64,000 bases of DNA, taken from Antedon bifida. Its lineage: Eukaryota; Echinodermata; Crinoidea; Comatulida; Antedonidae. The position numbers were made by a program, and so were the translations under genes. The notes under the pieces were generated by a model. That model saw only the letters and a program-made list of their open reading frames with translations, did not search any database and was not told the origin of the DNA. This document shows positions 1 through 14,800 of this stretch, piece after piece; the stretch's first letter is position 1; each line of letters starts with the position of its first letter. Where the stretch lies: NCBI GenBank assembly GCA_963402885.1, contig OY727097.1:27893401-27957400 (forward strand). Reading direction: 5' to 3'.

Positions 1-204
1 TTTCAAAATTTCACATGGCTTCATCTAGGAATGTAAAATAAAAACAAAGCAAATTATATCTACCTGTAGAAAGATTTTGTTTTAAAATAAATACTATAAA
101 TCAATAATTTTTTCTTACGATTTGGTAATCAATAATAAGTAATTGATCAGATGTTTTGCCCTACTCTGATGTAATTTGTATTTTGCGAACAAATTTGCAA
201 GTAA

Positions 205-290
205 TTCTTAGGTGGGACTAGAACCTATGACCTCCAGATCACTAGACTGGCATTCATACCTCTAGAACACCAAGCTTGCGCTGATGGCTA
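205..290 (-). repeat. tRNA-derived SINE head (candidate)
   Basis: On the minus strand, TCTAGTGATCTGGAGGTCAT precedes a B-box-like GGTTCTAGTCC (215-225). The acceptor stem does not pair, so it is a SINE relic rather than a working tRNA. Confidence 0.45.
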
Positions 291-739
291 GAAGTAAGTA
301 TAATAAGATCTCCTATTTTTACACCTCCCTAGGCTGATTCCACACTATAATTTTGCTGAATATAGAAAACCCAGGGTGTTTTGTGATCATAAAGTAGTAC
401 ACACGTACTATATCTGTTTCTAGCTATTATTACAAACAAATTTAAAATAATGTGCCCAAACTGATGATTCATCGTGAAATTGGGCTTTTTGTTGTTGTTA
501 ATCAACAATTTTTTTTGGTTAGATAATTTCTACTACTCATGCATCTCTCGCACTCATTTAAATTCCTGTCCATATGTCTGCGACATTATCATTTTTGGCC
601 GCAATTCAAATGTGAACTTTCGTTCTGGATAATAATAAGAAAAAGTAAAAAATATGTTTATTGTCTCATGATTAATCAACGATGTAAATCCCCATTTAAG
701 CTTTTGTCTAAATTTTTTATATGAATTAGTCCCTGGCCG

Positions 740-1130
740 ATAAACTATGTCTTGATCAACAATAATGAGAGCGAATCATAACTTGCCATCATCGACCGAT
801 TAATAATCATTAATGATGTGACGATGTTGTGTCAATTTATCTAGTTCCCACGATTCCTTACTCGTCTTCCTTTCATGACTGATATATGTCACCGTGGTGC
901 TAAGCGATCTCCCAGCTAATTAGCGCCGTTTAAGTGTGGACGGGAGTATTTGATCAACGTGTAACAATTGTTTAATGGAGCTGTGCTTAATGTCAGCTTT
1001 TCGGTTGTCTAGGCCATAAAACATATCATTAGGTAATGTAATTAGGAAGCTGGATGAGGAGTCTAGGCCTTGACTTACGCCACTAGAGTATTCACCCATC
1101 ATCATATGTCCTGTTTCTGCTGAATAATGC
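740..1130. promoter_or_regulatory. Candidate cis-regulatory segment in the large intron
   Basis: Less AT-rich than its flanks, with homeodomain-type words (ATTAATAATCATTAATGATG, GCTAATTAGC). Speculative. Confidence 0.2.
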
Positions 1131-4100
1131 ACAATGTTTATTTTAAATTAGATTAAAAAATGTAAAAAAATTATTTACAGTATCGACCTGATTTCTGCTA
1201 TTAAAGTTTGTCCTCCCAAAAAACTGTTTAAAGGGTATAGCTCCGGGTGTAAAGTTTCTATAATTTCCTATTATTAAAGAAAACTGTTTTATGCTTTGTA
1301 AAATGTTAGATAGCTTATTGAAAGATCATTAGAATATGAACAATGGTCTGCATTACGTGGTATTTCATTTCAGTTATAAAATATCCACTTGGACAACAAT
1401 AACATTTTAATGTGCTACTGTATCCTTTAAATCAGTGGCAAATAAAGTCTCTAAAATTACCCAAAATGCATTGTGCTCAGCTGGTTAAATGGTCATATTG
1501 ATGGTATCTAGTACAAGTTTTGGACACAGAAATACCATACAAAAAAAATACAGAAGTTAACATTGTGAAACCAAGCAATTAAAAAGGCCCACACCTACTT
1601 AAACGCAACAATTGGTAATAAACTTTTAATCTTTATATTAAATTCATATCACATGGTCATATTCCTCCACTTCCTCTCCCCAATGACTTCCACAGTATGA
1701 TACATACCATGTTAAGTCCATAAGGACTGTATGTTATAATATCACAAGTTGTTACCATGACCCTATAGTATATAAGTGTCAGCATTAATATTTAGCAAAA
1801 ATAATGAATGGACTTGATACTAATTGAGACTGTGTGTGTACATTGCTTCTGATGTTGGCAATGTGTTTGACAGTTTAGCCTGCTACTGTCCATTAAATTT
1901 ACAATGTTTTTTTTTGTGAAATTTATGTCCATTCATAGTTTTTGTGAAAGATTTTGACAGTGATAGACCAAATTGATTTTGAGGTGTGAAGCGTGAAATA
2001 AGAACTAAAAGGGAGTTCCGGGCGTGGCAGTTGACCTCGTTTTTCAAGCGTGGAAGGTGACCTCATTTTTCAGGCGTGACAAGCTAATTAGGCGTAAGAT
2101 GACATGACATTATTTGCTTATTCATTTGTCGCAACAATGTGGGGACGGAAAAAAGTACCTCACTAAAATTGGAGAAATTTGACCTCACCTTAGAAGCTCA
2201 AAATTCAAAAACATCATAATAATGTCATTAGAAAACACCTACCAAACTGAGAAAAAATGTTTGAATTGAAATATTGAATCTTATTGAAAGAATATTTAAT
2301 ATTATTCATTTTCCTTTTAATATTTTAATTTTGCTTAACCAATGGAATTTTTATTGGCCATTAGCAGTAGGCCATATTTTATATTAAGCCCTGCCATGTC
2401 CAGACAGCATGCTTATTATATGATTAAAAACACTTGCACATGTGCATGGATAAGACTGTTCTCTGACCCTAAGTTTATAATAAGAACTCTTAAATGTGGC
2501 CGTGGTTAAGTAGATCCTGATTAAATCAGATTATATTGCTCATACTAGATGAGTTTGCTAATGTTAATTTAATAAAGAATGAAAAAAAAAAACTTTGAAT
2601 TTGCTAAAAATACACTCACTTTCAAAGTCCACATCAATTCACAAAAACTCCACCCATCAACATGTTCACATTTATATGCACAACCTGTATTAATTTTAAC
2701 TTCACACAAATAGAAACCACAGTCCCCCGCAGGGATCTGGTTTTCTTTCATTTTTGAAAAACATAACACTCCCTCTTTACACCTTTCCCACTTCCTATAA
2801 TAAAAATGTTTTGTACTCTGTTAAAAATGTCCGCCTCCACACCTGAGTATCTCACTCCCTCCCCTTTCTGTTATACTAGGATACACCCCCTACTTATAAC
2901 CGTTCGCATTTCAATCTTTCACATAACTGTTTAATATTTTTTTTTGCATAAAATGTGTATTGTAGGTCTCTGTTAGTAATTTTGCGAATTCTGCAGGGAA
3001 ATTCTTGCATTATATGATTAATTATTGTTGAATTTGTCCCGTGAGAGACACCGTATTAACAGACAAGAAAAACAGAATTAAAATGTGTAGGTTCTGACAT
3101 GTTATATACATTAGCAATAGTGATATGAACACGTTTTACTGGCTATATGTCAGTTTACTTGTATTACTATGTATTTTGATATTCCAGCTTGATACAGTGA
3201 TTTCTTATACATATATGTTTGTTTAAACTATATATTTCATGCCTAGCTTACATGGATAAACACTTTGCCTTCTCTCAGAAGTAAGAGAACAATACAAAAA
3301 GGAGAATGTTTTGGTTAAACACCCCTACTTAGAAATTGGACAGTTCACAAACAGCGTGGACATCCAACATCCATTTCTTGTACTGCTGCTAAACTGAACA
3401 ATCGTTTTATAAATAATTTTATTTTTAGTTATTTATTCTGTAATCAGCTTCATACAGTTAGATAAAATGCATTCTATATTCATATAATGTTTAGACCATA
3501 TAGTTATACATAGTGAAAATCACTTTAAACATGAATTAATAAACATACCATTAATTTGATAAAAAAGGGTTTTGATTATTCTGTTGAAATCCCCTATTTA
3601 GATGCCCAAGCAATATAGACATATCTGGTCGTTTTGAAAATTTGTGTAAAGGCTGTAAACATGAAATTTATGCATTTCAATATGACAGAAATTTTGATAT
3701 GAATATTTTATGCTTGCTTCAACATGCATCAAACCTGTGTCATTGGTTAGGTGGAATGTATCTCTCTAGAGAAACATTCAGTTAGGTTTTACATACCCCC
3801 TGAAGCGGGCGTCTCTATCTCTTGTGGCATGTTTGTCTCGAAGAAAAAAAAAGTATAGTACAAACATTTTTAACTTTGCAGGAATGTTGAAAAGATTTAT
3901 TGATAATGGAAATGAAAATATTTGCTGAATGTGTTATTCATGTTAGCTAATAAAACATATTGTTTGGAAATTTTGGATCATATCGGTTTCTTGATGATAA
4001 TGTACTGTAATTCAGTACAATGATATAAAAATAGAAAAAATAAAATGATTGCAATATGTAGCAGATTCTCGGTACTGTAATTTGTACAGTATCGTAGGTA

Positions 4101-5444
4101 CATTCTGGAATATGGTGTCACATATATCACATGTGTACCTGTGTCATAGGTCATGCCTTAACAAAATATAGGTGCCAAAATGTGATACATGTACCACTGT
4201 ATTATGGAATTTGGTATGAAACTGGGCATACCAGTTACATACATTACAGAGAATCGGTTAAATATCACATTTGTTGTTCGTCTGTGTTACTGAATATATA
4301 TTATTTTGGTCTCTGTATTTTATCTTTCTGGATATGTGTCCATATAGAAATAGAAGTTGATAGAAGTTTTTCCACTGTAATTTTTTATTTGTTTACAATG
4401 ATAAAATGAACTAAAAATTAAGAAATATTTATTATCAAAACATATTACATAAAATAATATATTAAAATCATAATTATTGACAAAAAATTTTCAAAATTTA
4501 AGAGAATTTTAAAAAATGGCAGAATGGCAGGTAGGAAGTTATGGAGGAATCTAGTAATATGAGTTAGGCTAAAGTAAGTAAATAACTATAAAAAATGCAG
4601 TTAGTTCTAGATATTTTAAAGGAAATGTTATGTACAGCTTGGTACATAGAATTACCTAAATCAACATAACACCACTTGATATCAGATGAATTCACAACCT
4701 AGTTATGATGTGAGGTAGTTATATCGATTATTTAGAAATTCTTACTTTATTTTAGTTTAGAATATTGCAGAGAAATGTAATCTAGCCCATAGTTGATCAA
4801 TAATTTGGATAGCCTTACACAATTTGAATAGCTGGTATGGGTGTTAAAGATCAGAATAACATACATTAGTAACATATAGTGTATCCAACACTATATGGTC
4901 TGTTTACCAACTCAATACGATAGCAACACTTTTAAGTAGATTTGAATCAAATTTCAACTCAAACGATGGAATAGAGTATAATAATTCATTTATAATAATA
5001 ACAAAAAAAAGTATTGGAAATGAATACACCTACGTTCTAATAACATTTTTTCCTGAATATCATCTATAGGTGATAAGTTTCAAGTCCCCTCATCAATTTT
5101 GGAACTTTAGGACTTTTTTATAGTTTCATTTTTGACATTTTGTTGGTCTTTTTCAGAAAAAAAATGTCATCAAAATTGCTGGATCTTGGATATCAAGCAT
5201 AATGGCCAATTTATTCAAAATATTAAAACTCCCTGTAAAAAATTAAAGTAAATTCCAGACTTAAAAGTAAAAATATTTTTTTATTTTGCCTAAAATGTAT
5301 TCTGAATACCAGACATGTGAAAATCCAGACATTTTGGGGCAACTAGAGGTGTTACTTTTGGGACCAGTGTTTTAGTGATTTATTACTTTGATATTAATAG
5401 AACTGGAAAAAAAATTATTATAAAAATGAAATTAGTTACTATGC

Positions 5445-5535
5445 ATTATAATATACAATACAATACAATGCATTCTTTATTCTGGAATACCTTTTCAATA
5501 AAGATCTGGTCTCCCAAGAAGCCCATATTTTAAAA
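5445..5535 (-). mobile_element. LINE-type 3' tail (candidate)
   Basis: On the minus strand a GGGAGACCAGATCTTTATTG region with AATAAAG leads into repeated TTGTA units, the usual look of a CR1/L2-like 3' end. Confidence 0.4.
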
Positions 5536-6942
5536 AAAACAATTTTAGATTAACCTAAAATAATATTTATTTTTATTAATTATAGTAGAGGAATAAATAT
5601 TGTAAACTCTGATAAATTTATTATTGCTAATTTGATTACTGTTACTATTATTGATTTAGATTAATATTTTAGATTCTAACTGATACTTGATACCATATAA
5701 TTTATCGATAATTAATAAATCTAATTATGTATATTATTAATTATTACTGCGTGAAATAGTTGTATTAATAAGGCTAATTGATTGGAAATCACAATATTTG
5801 ACTAGCCTGCGTAGCAATCAATAAGTGCGCATGAACCAAGTACTACTTTAATATGAAAGCTTTTAGCCGGTGAATTTTAAGGTTGACTTCCATGAAATCG
5901 CGAAATATGGTACGGTGTTACTGGGAAGTTCATATTTTCTAGTGCATAAAATTATATAAGTTTATTGAAAATTATTACAGTATATGATTTAAAATGTAAA
6001 AAAAAAAAAAAAAAGCAGTAAATTAATAATTTGGGTTTGGTTGAAGAATCTTTGCAGATAATCTCATATTTTCATTTTTACTAAAAAGAAAATATATGCA
6101 TGAATACAACGCATATAACATTTCCACATTTTGGAATAGAACTTCTAAGTATTAAATATTTAAATCTTTCTTATTTAATTTAAATTAAATAATAATTAAA
6201 AAGATTATCAGAAAAACAAGATAAGACTATTTTTTAAATAACTGATTCCTCTTTTTTTGTAACTGATTCCTCTTCTTTTTTTTAGAGAGAAATATAAGGG
6301 AAAGGGAAAGCAATTTGATAATGTAGACAGTTGTTCAGTCAAGCATGAAATATGTAATTTTTCTTGAACAGTCGTCAGTTATACCTATTTATGCAAACAT
6401 AAATAAAGTGCTAGCACAGAAGAATGAGTGGTTTTGTAGCTAATATGCTTGTTTGATTGCCTGTATCATAATATGGCCGCGTTCTGATATTCTACCCGAG
6501 ATTTAACAAAAGGTGCAAAATTGGTACACGTCACATCAAATAATTAATCAAAACGAAACCATCTTGAGTATAGCGTGATTTGAGTATGTCTACCGTCATA
6601 AAATGTCCTCCCCGAATAGTGGTAGTTATTTTGTTGATCCGTTTGAAAATGACTTTGATGTTTTACCAAACATGGAAGCACTATGTCGACAACATTTTAT
6701 AGAAATGTTCAACTTTGTTTAAGTGGCCATAAATAATATAGGAAGACTTGTGTTTGTTTCTGATACTAAATGCATTATATTTTAAATCAAAGGAATGATT
6801 AGCCTATATATATTTTTTTTTCTTCTTTCAAAACAATTACAGTACAGATTTCAGTACATAATTGGGTCATGTTTCAAAATGGGATTATATCTGAGGACCA
6901 GCATGGCTTGTTTTCACATGGATCATAAATTTGCATAACAAT

Positions 6943-7097
6943 TTCTGTCTAAACTATCAAACTTTATGTGACAAAAAAATGTGATGTGCCCATAATATGG
7001 ACATGATGATGTCATATCACTACCAAATTTGGGCATATCACTACCATATTTGGTCACACTTTTTTTGTCAAACTAGTTTGATAGTGTGGACAGAGTT
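6943..7097. mobile_element. AGCTCTGTC-family MITE, reverse orientation
   Basis: Inverted ends (TCTGTCTAAACTATCAAACT and AGTTTGATAGTGTGGACAGA) flank the family core. The outer few bases have diverged. Confidence 0.75.
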
Positions 7098-9840
7098 AAC
7101 ATTGGATGAGCTTACCCCTTTGATTAATAACAATACTATAATTTAAATATATTTTGTGTTTTTGACTGTCTCTCTAACAGATGTAGAATCATTTAATATA
7201 TTGTGTGACCTCTCTACAATTAATTGAGGTTAAATTAGAATTAGAAAGATTACTTGTAGATCTAATAAAGGTTGATTAAACACGATTAGAAAAGAAACGT
7301 GATTGTCGCTCATCTGAAAAGCAACTAGTTAAAAACTAATATATTGTAGCAAAAACAAAAACGCTTTCACTCGTGTTCCCTTAAAACAGCCTCTCTACAT
7401 TAAGTGTACATTTTTATCAAATCAAATTTGCATTCAAGATGTGAACTTGAAACTTCATGAGGATGTTTTGATTTAAATAGATTTTAATGAATCAGTTCAA
7501 TGCATTTACGAGTGCACATAAATAATTCCGCACACGTTTTTTACAAGATCAGTGAAAACATGAGGTGTTTGCCAATCATTAGAGTAGTCAGGCTTGCATT
7601 CAACCTTGGTATTTATAGACAGACGTTACATTTCCCTATCAACTTGGCTGTAACTTTAATCTATGCAAACACAGAAAAAAAGGAGACTGTTTACGTGAAT
7701 GAAGCCAAGTATTTGATAGAATATTACATTATAGTTGCTTCCTACGTATTGTTCAGAGAAATGTTTACCGTATGCTCTTAGAGAAGGGCTATCTGTAGCA
7801 AGAAGTTGTTAAAGTGGCTAGACAGCTTGTTGTCTCATGATACTCAGGTAATTGCATCACACACAACTTCAGTATATTGCAATATAGGTTTCGCAACCTT
7901 GCATACTGCTTCATCATGGACTACTTAGTATTTCCCCTTCTATTTAGTACTTGCCCAATGTGTACACTCTCTGATATCAATTTTTTCTTTGTGGACTATA
8001 TGGTAATACAAAACAAGTATCAGTTCTAACCACCAGCAATTAGATTTATCAAACGCTCCTAGCAAAATAATCATCTTAAAACTTTGTTTCAAGTTAATAA
8101 TTTTACTTAAATCAGTTTCAAAATGACCCCCTAAGAAAATATTACATATATTTTTTTCTTTCAATCTTGAATGATAAAGTCCATTACATATTAGATAAAA
8201 GGTTTCATTAAAAAAGCCTCAGTTTTTCATTTTCTTAACTACCATATCATTATTCATAGTTTCTAAAGGGCTAATTTTCGGGCAAGCTGTAGAACAAAGT
8301 CATAGTTCTGAATGTTTTCATTGATAAACAAATTGTTGTTGTTTTAAAATAAGTAAATTAATATGAAAGGATATTGCAAATGATATAATACAGTGTTTAA
8401 TTTACAAATTGTTTGTGTGGAAGTATTTTCTTAAGATAATTTGCATAGTAAACATTTTAATTTAATCTTGACCCTGGCCATTGAACTTAACTTGACCTTT
8501 TGTCGGAATTTCCCTCGTTCCCCTTTGTGTGAAAACCTCACTTCATGTACAAGTAATTGTCCATTTCCTACAGTTTGTAACCTTCCTTCAGAATTATATC
8601 AATTTCTAATTGCAATGATACCATTTCGGATGTCTATTGGCTCGTTTTAGTTATTTAAACCTCAAAATTATATTGTAAGACCCTGTATTGTTTCAATACA
8701 ATTGAAGATATACTTTTGTAATCTGTTGTTTTGGGTTATTTTTACAAATAAGTGGGTTGTAATGACTATAACATGACTGACCATGAACTGAGAGCATCAT
8801 CTCACTGATAATACTATTATTATTGTTATTATTGCATAACAAACGCATTGTAGTCAACCTTTTCACCTTCCTCGGACTTAAGTCGTATATTCCATAGGGA
8901 AAAACAAATGGACATGCGGATCCTATTAATAATGCCATGGTCAAGTTTAATTTGTCTGTTAATAATCTTGATTGAGAGGAAAGTAAATATGAATTTTTCA
9001 ATGCTATTCCATCGTAGTTACATCACCCTCTGATGACAGAGTTATTTACCGGGGTTAGATTTTACTTGGAAAACAAACTGAATCTAAAATATAGGTAGAA
9101 AAAATAAAATAAGAATTTAACACAAAATGATTATCAAGAATAATACAGTATATAATGTTTTACAGATGGTTTAGATCTATACTTAAAAATTAGGATGTGT
9201 AACCGATATTTTCCAAAAATATTTTTAAAAACCTAGATAAAATACATAAAGACTAAGACAACTAGTTGCCACAATAATTTTACATTTGCCTTTCGGGCAA
9301 GTGTAAAAGTTATATTGTTACTAACAAGCTCGTAAATAGGCTAATATCTTTATCGTGGCATAACTAAGCAATATATTGTTAGTATAATTCCAAATACAAG
9401 TGACATTCGTGTTGAATTGATGTTCAGTAATAATTACAAAGCAAATAATTAGTAACAAATTAATGCTGTTACTCGGAAAATTGCTTTTTCATTGTTGCTC
9501 CATAAAAAATTAGGACTAACGAATAATTTGAATATTGAATTAGGTGATTGATTTTGTGAATGATGTTGGATGAACCGTACGTAAGGAAAAGACTATTCCG
9601 TGTTTACGGCCAGCCTGCAGCCTGATGGTACTGCCCGAGGGCATCCATCCATTCATCAATAATTTATTTCTCTTCTGTACTCCAATGAACTTCAAAACAT
9701 CTAGAAATCAATATTTGTTAGTGATAGATAGAAGCTGATAGAGTATTATCTGTTTTCTCATTGGTGGAATGTCGTAGTTGTTTTTATGTGTATTCAAGAA
9801 AAGATTGATTAAGGAATTTGGTATATCAAAGTAATTAGTC

Positions 9841-9976
9841 TAAAGCTCTGTCTACATTATCAAACTAGTTTGAAAAAAAAAAAATATGATGTGCCCAAAT
9901 ATGTTAGTGATATGCCCAAATGTGGTAGTGATATGACATCTTCATGTCCATATTTGATAGTGTAGACAGAGCTTTA
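9841..9976. mobile_element. AGCTCTGTC-family MITE, complete
   Basis: Perfect 16-bp inverted ends TAAAGCTCTGTCTACA and TGTAGACAGAGCTTTA enclose a 136-bp element with no coding capacity. Confidence 0.85.
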
Positions 9977-11543
9977 AATTGTACATTTTCTTTTTCCATT
10001 TGTTCTACATTCTATATTAGTATGGTTGTAAATCTCGCATTCCCTATTATTATTTTATGTAAATTAATTATTAATAATTTATATTAATATGATATTTTGA
10101 ATTATAAATAGGTTTTGCTAGATTTTAATTTCCATTTTGTAGGCTTATTTCATTGGTGGAATTTCATTGTTGCTTTATAAATTACATTTTTTTCAATTTA
10201 GAAATTTGAAGCTTCAGAATTAATATGTATTTTGAAGTGCTTTAGAGAAGAAACTGGTTTTATTGTGTTATATTTTTTAATGACATAGTCACCATTGTTT
10301 TTTTTTATTAGCTTTATAATTTTATTATGCAATTTTATCTGTCACGTTCATGGGCTAGTAAACAATATAGCTATTGAAAATAGCCTTCATTTTCACTTTA
10401 TTAATCATAATAATAAATTTGTCAAATTTCAAATTTTTTCATAACAATATAAAGTCTGTTCTGGAAAAATGTAAAATATAATTTATTATACTTCTGGTAG
10501 TGGACAAAATATCATTGATATTCCATATATTTCATCATTTCTATAATTTTTACTTTAAAAAAATAGGAACAATTCATCAAAAGCAGGATGATTTTAGAAA
10601 AGTATTTATTGGTCTAAACTTGAGATTTTTATTTTCTTAAGGACAGGGAGATTTTTTTCTTCTTTTAAATTAGTTTATAGATTGTGCGGTTCCTTTTATT
10701 TTCATTATTTTGAGTAGATTTAAACTTTGCCTTAGATACAATACATTAAATGAAAATTAAATTACAAAGAAAGGAAATAATTAAAGGCATTAATTTGTGC
10801 AGTATAATACACCTGTTAGTTTATCTTTCAAAGCCTTGTACACTGTAGTAACCTTCATTAGTTCATAAAAAAAAGAAAGTGCTTGTTGAAATATAAGCAA
10901 TTTTTGTATAAAGTCCTTGCAGTTCAAGTAAACAATCTGTATATTATCATTTTGTGCTGTAAAATGTTCTTTTATGATTAAAAGATAATTTGATTTGAAA
11001 AGATACTAAAATATCTATGACATAGAAGATATAATGATGCCATTTCATAATGTTTTGTACACAGTTTCAATCATGTAGGCCATTTGTATTGTTTTGTATG
11101 TTGATGAAGTAATTAGGTCAATAATTATTTATATATACTGTATATGTATATGTTTATATGTATGTAATAAAAATGCATTTTAAAACAATATATTTCATAG
11201 TTATATTTCACGTTCCATGTTGGAAATAAATCTTAAATTTTCTTACAAATCATAAAGATAATAAGTATTAATTGAATATTAATTGGAATTTAAAGGAATA
11301 ATGATCAAATGGATACTGTGGCAATTAACAATTATATATTTTGTGATGCATTTCTACTCGGATTACATATTTATGGGCAGAGAAATAATCAAAATAATAA
11401 AGATAATACTCAAACCATTACATTTTTCCTAATCTCAGATATTGTTGTTTTTAGAACGCTTCAACAGAGCTCTAAATATTATTTTTGATCAAAGCCTACT
11501 GCAATATTTAGTAACTAATGTGTTTTTTTTTCTGTCTTCATAG

Positions 11544-11861
11544 GTTGGTATAACCGATAACGGAGTGCCACCGATGAGTACTGTAGCCATGGTGATAGTC
11601 AAAGTGACAGATCTGAACGACAATAAGCCACGGTTCACAAAGAACTACTACAACCCAAAGATTCCCGCTAAGAACAAAACATCCGAATCAATACCGATAT
11701 TTCGGGTTTTCGCAACAGACACCGATGCTGGTCCTAACGCGGAATTGAGTTACTTCATTACTCAGGGAAACGATAATCAACGGTTCTCGCTTGATGCAAA
11801 GACCGGTATACTGTCAACTCGCAAAGCAATGGATGCATCCGTGAGATATCCCCTTCTTTCC
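11544..11861 (+). CDS. FAT1-like: FAT-like exon 1 of window: cadherin repeats
   Basis: Phase 0 in and out. A pyrimidine tract and AG precede the first codon GTT. The exon ends one repeat at DLNDNKPRF and carries most of the next, including an ATDTDAG motif. It begins in mid-repeat, so upstream exons must exist outside the window. Confidence 0.88.
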
Positions 11862-14800
11862 GTAAGTAAATTTATTTTTTATTTCAATGAAATGGAAATA
11901 TTATTTTGTTATTCAGGAAAAAAGAAAAGAATGTCCACAGTAGTCATCATGATTTTGTTGTAATCATTTTGCTGTATAGCTCTAACCATTTTCATCATCA
12001 TCATTACAATTCAATTAATTACTTAATATTATTATTACATTATAGTTTACCAGGTAATATTTGTACCATTACATTTTTTATATTTCATTTATCAGTTGGC
12101 AGTACTGGATACAGGAACTCCTAAGCAGAAGAAAGGGACAGCTAAAATTTCATTGACAGTTTTTGATAGCCCCGATAATTCACCAAATCCACCAGTAATT
12201 ACGTGGTTTAGTCAGTCAGTTGAAGTACAAGAAAAAGAAGAAATCGGCAAGCTGGTCGATCATGTAGTAGCCGAAGATCCAGACGGGGATGAATTATATT
12301 ATAAAATTATAGGTAAGTCCTTACCTGTTCTACCACAAGAACCATGTTCGAGGAGAACCTTGAACATGCCGATTGTTTGACTATCATTTTCGACGCCCCT
12401 CCCTTAACCGCTAGGTCACTCAAATAAACACCTTGACAAAGATATTGTAAGAATTCCATGTTTTATTCATGAGTGACCATAACGTTTCCAATTTTTATTT
12501 ATCTTTACACTTTATATATATTTAAACTACATGTTTTGTTTTTATTTATAATAATCGTGACAAAAATTAAATTTTGTTTCAGATGGTGATCCAACTAGTA
12601 CTTTCTGTATTGATCCAAACAATGGCGTTATTCAGTTAGCATTACCTTTGGATTGGGAAGTAAATCCTAACTACGACCTCACTATTACGGTCACCGATGG
12701 CACTCACACGGTAGAACGAGTTGTACGTAATGTTTGTTTATTTTATAAAGCTTATTTGATCATTGGAAACTCTCTAAAAATTTCCAAAAGTTCCCAAATT
12801 TGTTTTTGTTTCGTAATACAATGTATTATACTATAGACAGATTGAAAATAAAAAAATGTGTTCATACTTTTGAAATTCAATTGGACAAGAAGAATTGCAA
12901 GAAAAGCAAATTTACTGCATAGTGGGAGAGTATTTATTGGATGTTGTACTATTTTTTATTTTATATAATAATTAAACATTTTTTTTCTTAGCTTCGAGTG
13001 AATATCCTGGATTCTAATGATAATGCCCCAGAGTTTGACAAAACAGAATACGAAGTGATCACCTCAGAAAACACACAGGTCAACAGTAATATACTGAAAG
13101 TTACAGCAACAGATAGAGATTCAGCAAGCTTTCTATCGTACACAGTATTAGACAACACCGACTCGGCCAGGGAACGTCTCTTCACGGTAGATGGCCGTAC
13201 TGGAACTATAGCTGTTGCCAAACGTTTAGACCACGAGAACCGAAAGACGCATACATTGAATATAATGGCGCAAGACCACGGAACACCCACCAAGAGTGCC
13301 TATACACGTGTCGTAATCAGGGTTACGGATTTTAACGACCACGCACCTTCGTGCCATCCGGAGGGATTTAGTGGACGTGTGTACGAGAGTGCCGCACCTG
13401 GCACACAGATCTTGCAAGTTACAGCTGTTGATCTCGATAAAGGAGACAACGCTAAATTATCTTATAATATCGAAAGCGGTGAGTTTACCAGCAGTATTTG
13501 TTATTTATTTTCCTGTAGACCTGTCATAAGATTTTTTAAATGGGGGTCTGCATCTTATAGTATAATAATGAGTATGTAGTTTACCAATTTTTAAAGGTCA
13601 AGGCCTAGATACAATTTTGGAAATAGCCATTTTAATTGATGTTTGTAGTATGACGGAATTTAACATTCATTCTTTTATCAATGACATCATCAACACGACA
13701 TCCAAAACAGGTCCAATTGTCCCATTATTTAGCTAATTAACTTCAGCTATAGCAGTGCTACAAAGGCTACATTATATGCGTGGTGAGTAAAACAAAAAGA
13801 AAGTATTTGTTTAGTCATGGAGTATAGTATAGATACTAAATAATACTCTTATTTACTTTATTAATTTGTAACAGCTTAGGGAATTAACGATGTGTTAAGT
13901 AGTCTAGTTCTTATCAATTTCCAAGAATATTATAAGTAGTATTACGTTCACTTGCAACATATGTCTTGGTTCACGCTGAAAATTACAAATAGAATGAAGA
14001 ATGAACATTATTAAAGCCAAATATATCATACATCAGTGATGAGAAGTGTTAAAATCAATGTTCCGTAAACTAGCTCACACTATCACCAGGTTCTGTCGTC
14101 ACATTATTTATTAGTTGCTGTAGGCAATTACAGTTCGTTTTTTTACAACAGTGTTTTGAGTTTCTTAACGGTTGTTGAGTATGTGAGGGGTTTGTTCTCA
14201 AGGGAGTTGATGTTGGTGTGATACTAAAATAAGGACGCCACCAGGCTAGGTTAATGAACCAACTGTTGTCCCAGCTGAAATGACTAAGTTTACATTAATG
14301 TACCCCTGGTTGAGGATGATGACGAGCTTGCTGTGGATGACGTATGCAAAGATACTTGCCTAGGTAGCTAGCTTTTTACACAAGGGTTACAGGAGAGCTT
14401 AGGGCTGATACTAAAGGTTGAGGGCGGTTAACAAGTTTTAATCCAGCTGCTCCTCCTCCTTGCATACAAAAAATATAGGAATTTAATACTAATATGGGAA
14501 AAGGATTTATTTTCTGTTTATTCTTGCCATAGTATAATAAGATATACACACATTATGTGCAAAAGTCAGGTAGAGTTATTTTAATTCCTTGACTTTCAAT
14601 CCATTTTCCTTCATTTAAATCATGAATATTCCTGTAGTTGCGATCGATGCCTGATATTCAAGCCTGCCTGTCTCAATGATTTCTTCTTCTTATAAACTGG
14701 AGAGGACGATCAATCGGATATTCCCTCGGGCTTATGAACTCAACTTTGTTAATGACTTTGCATTTGAGACTGACTTGAAAGACTGATTTATACCAACTAC

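Larger units (their letters stand above)
1..11543 (+). other. Long AT-rich noncoding stretch, probably a FAT-like intron
   Basis: No exon, cadherin signature or other recognisable protein was found on either strand. The next exon (11544) starts inside a cadherin repeat behind a 3' splice site, so at least the right part, and probably all of this stretch, is an intron of the FAT-like gene. It contains a tRNA-like SINE head (205-290), a LINE-type 3' tail (5445-5535), two MITEs (6943-7097, 9841-9976) and a less AT-rich segment (740-1130). An undetected small exon cannot be excluded. Confidence 0.6.

Noticed and set aside
205-290. Functional tRNA gene on the minus strand
   Set aside because: B box is present but the acceptor stem does not pair; better explained as a SINE head.
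920-1132. 70-codon minus-strand ORF
   Set aside because: No family signature, no splice context and no supporting neighbours; chance ORF.
4131-4409. 92-codon plus-strand ORF
   Set aside because: Composition follows local AT content and no motif is recognisable.
7500-7781. 93-codon plus-strand ORF
   Set aside because: No recognisable domain; likely chance in intronic sequence.
12723-12726. Alternative exon 3 donor at 12727
   Set aside because: It would break the frame into exon 4; the GTACGT donor at 12723 keeps it.
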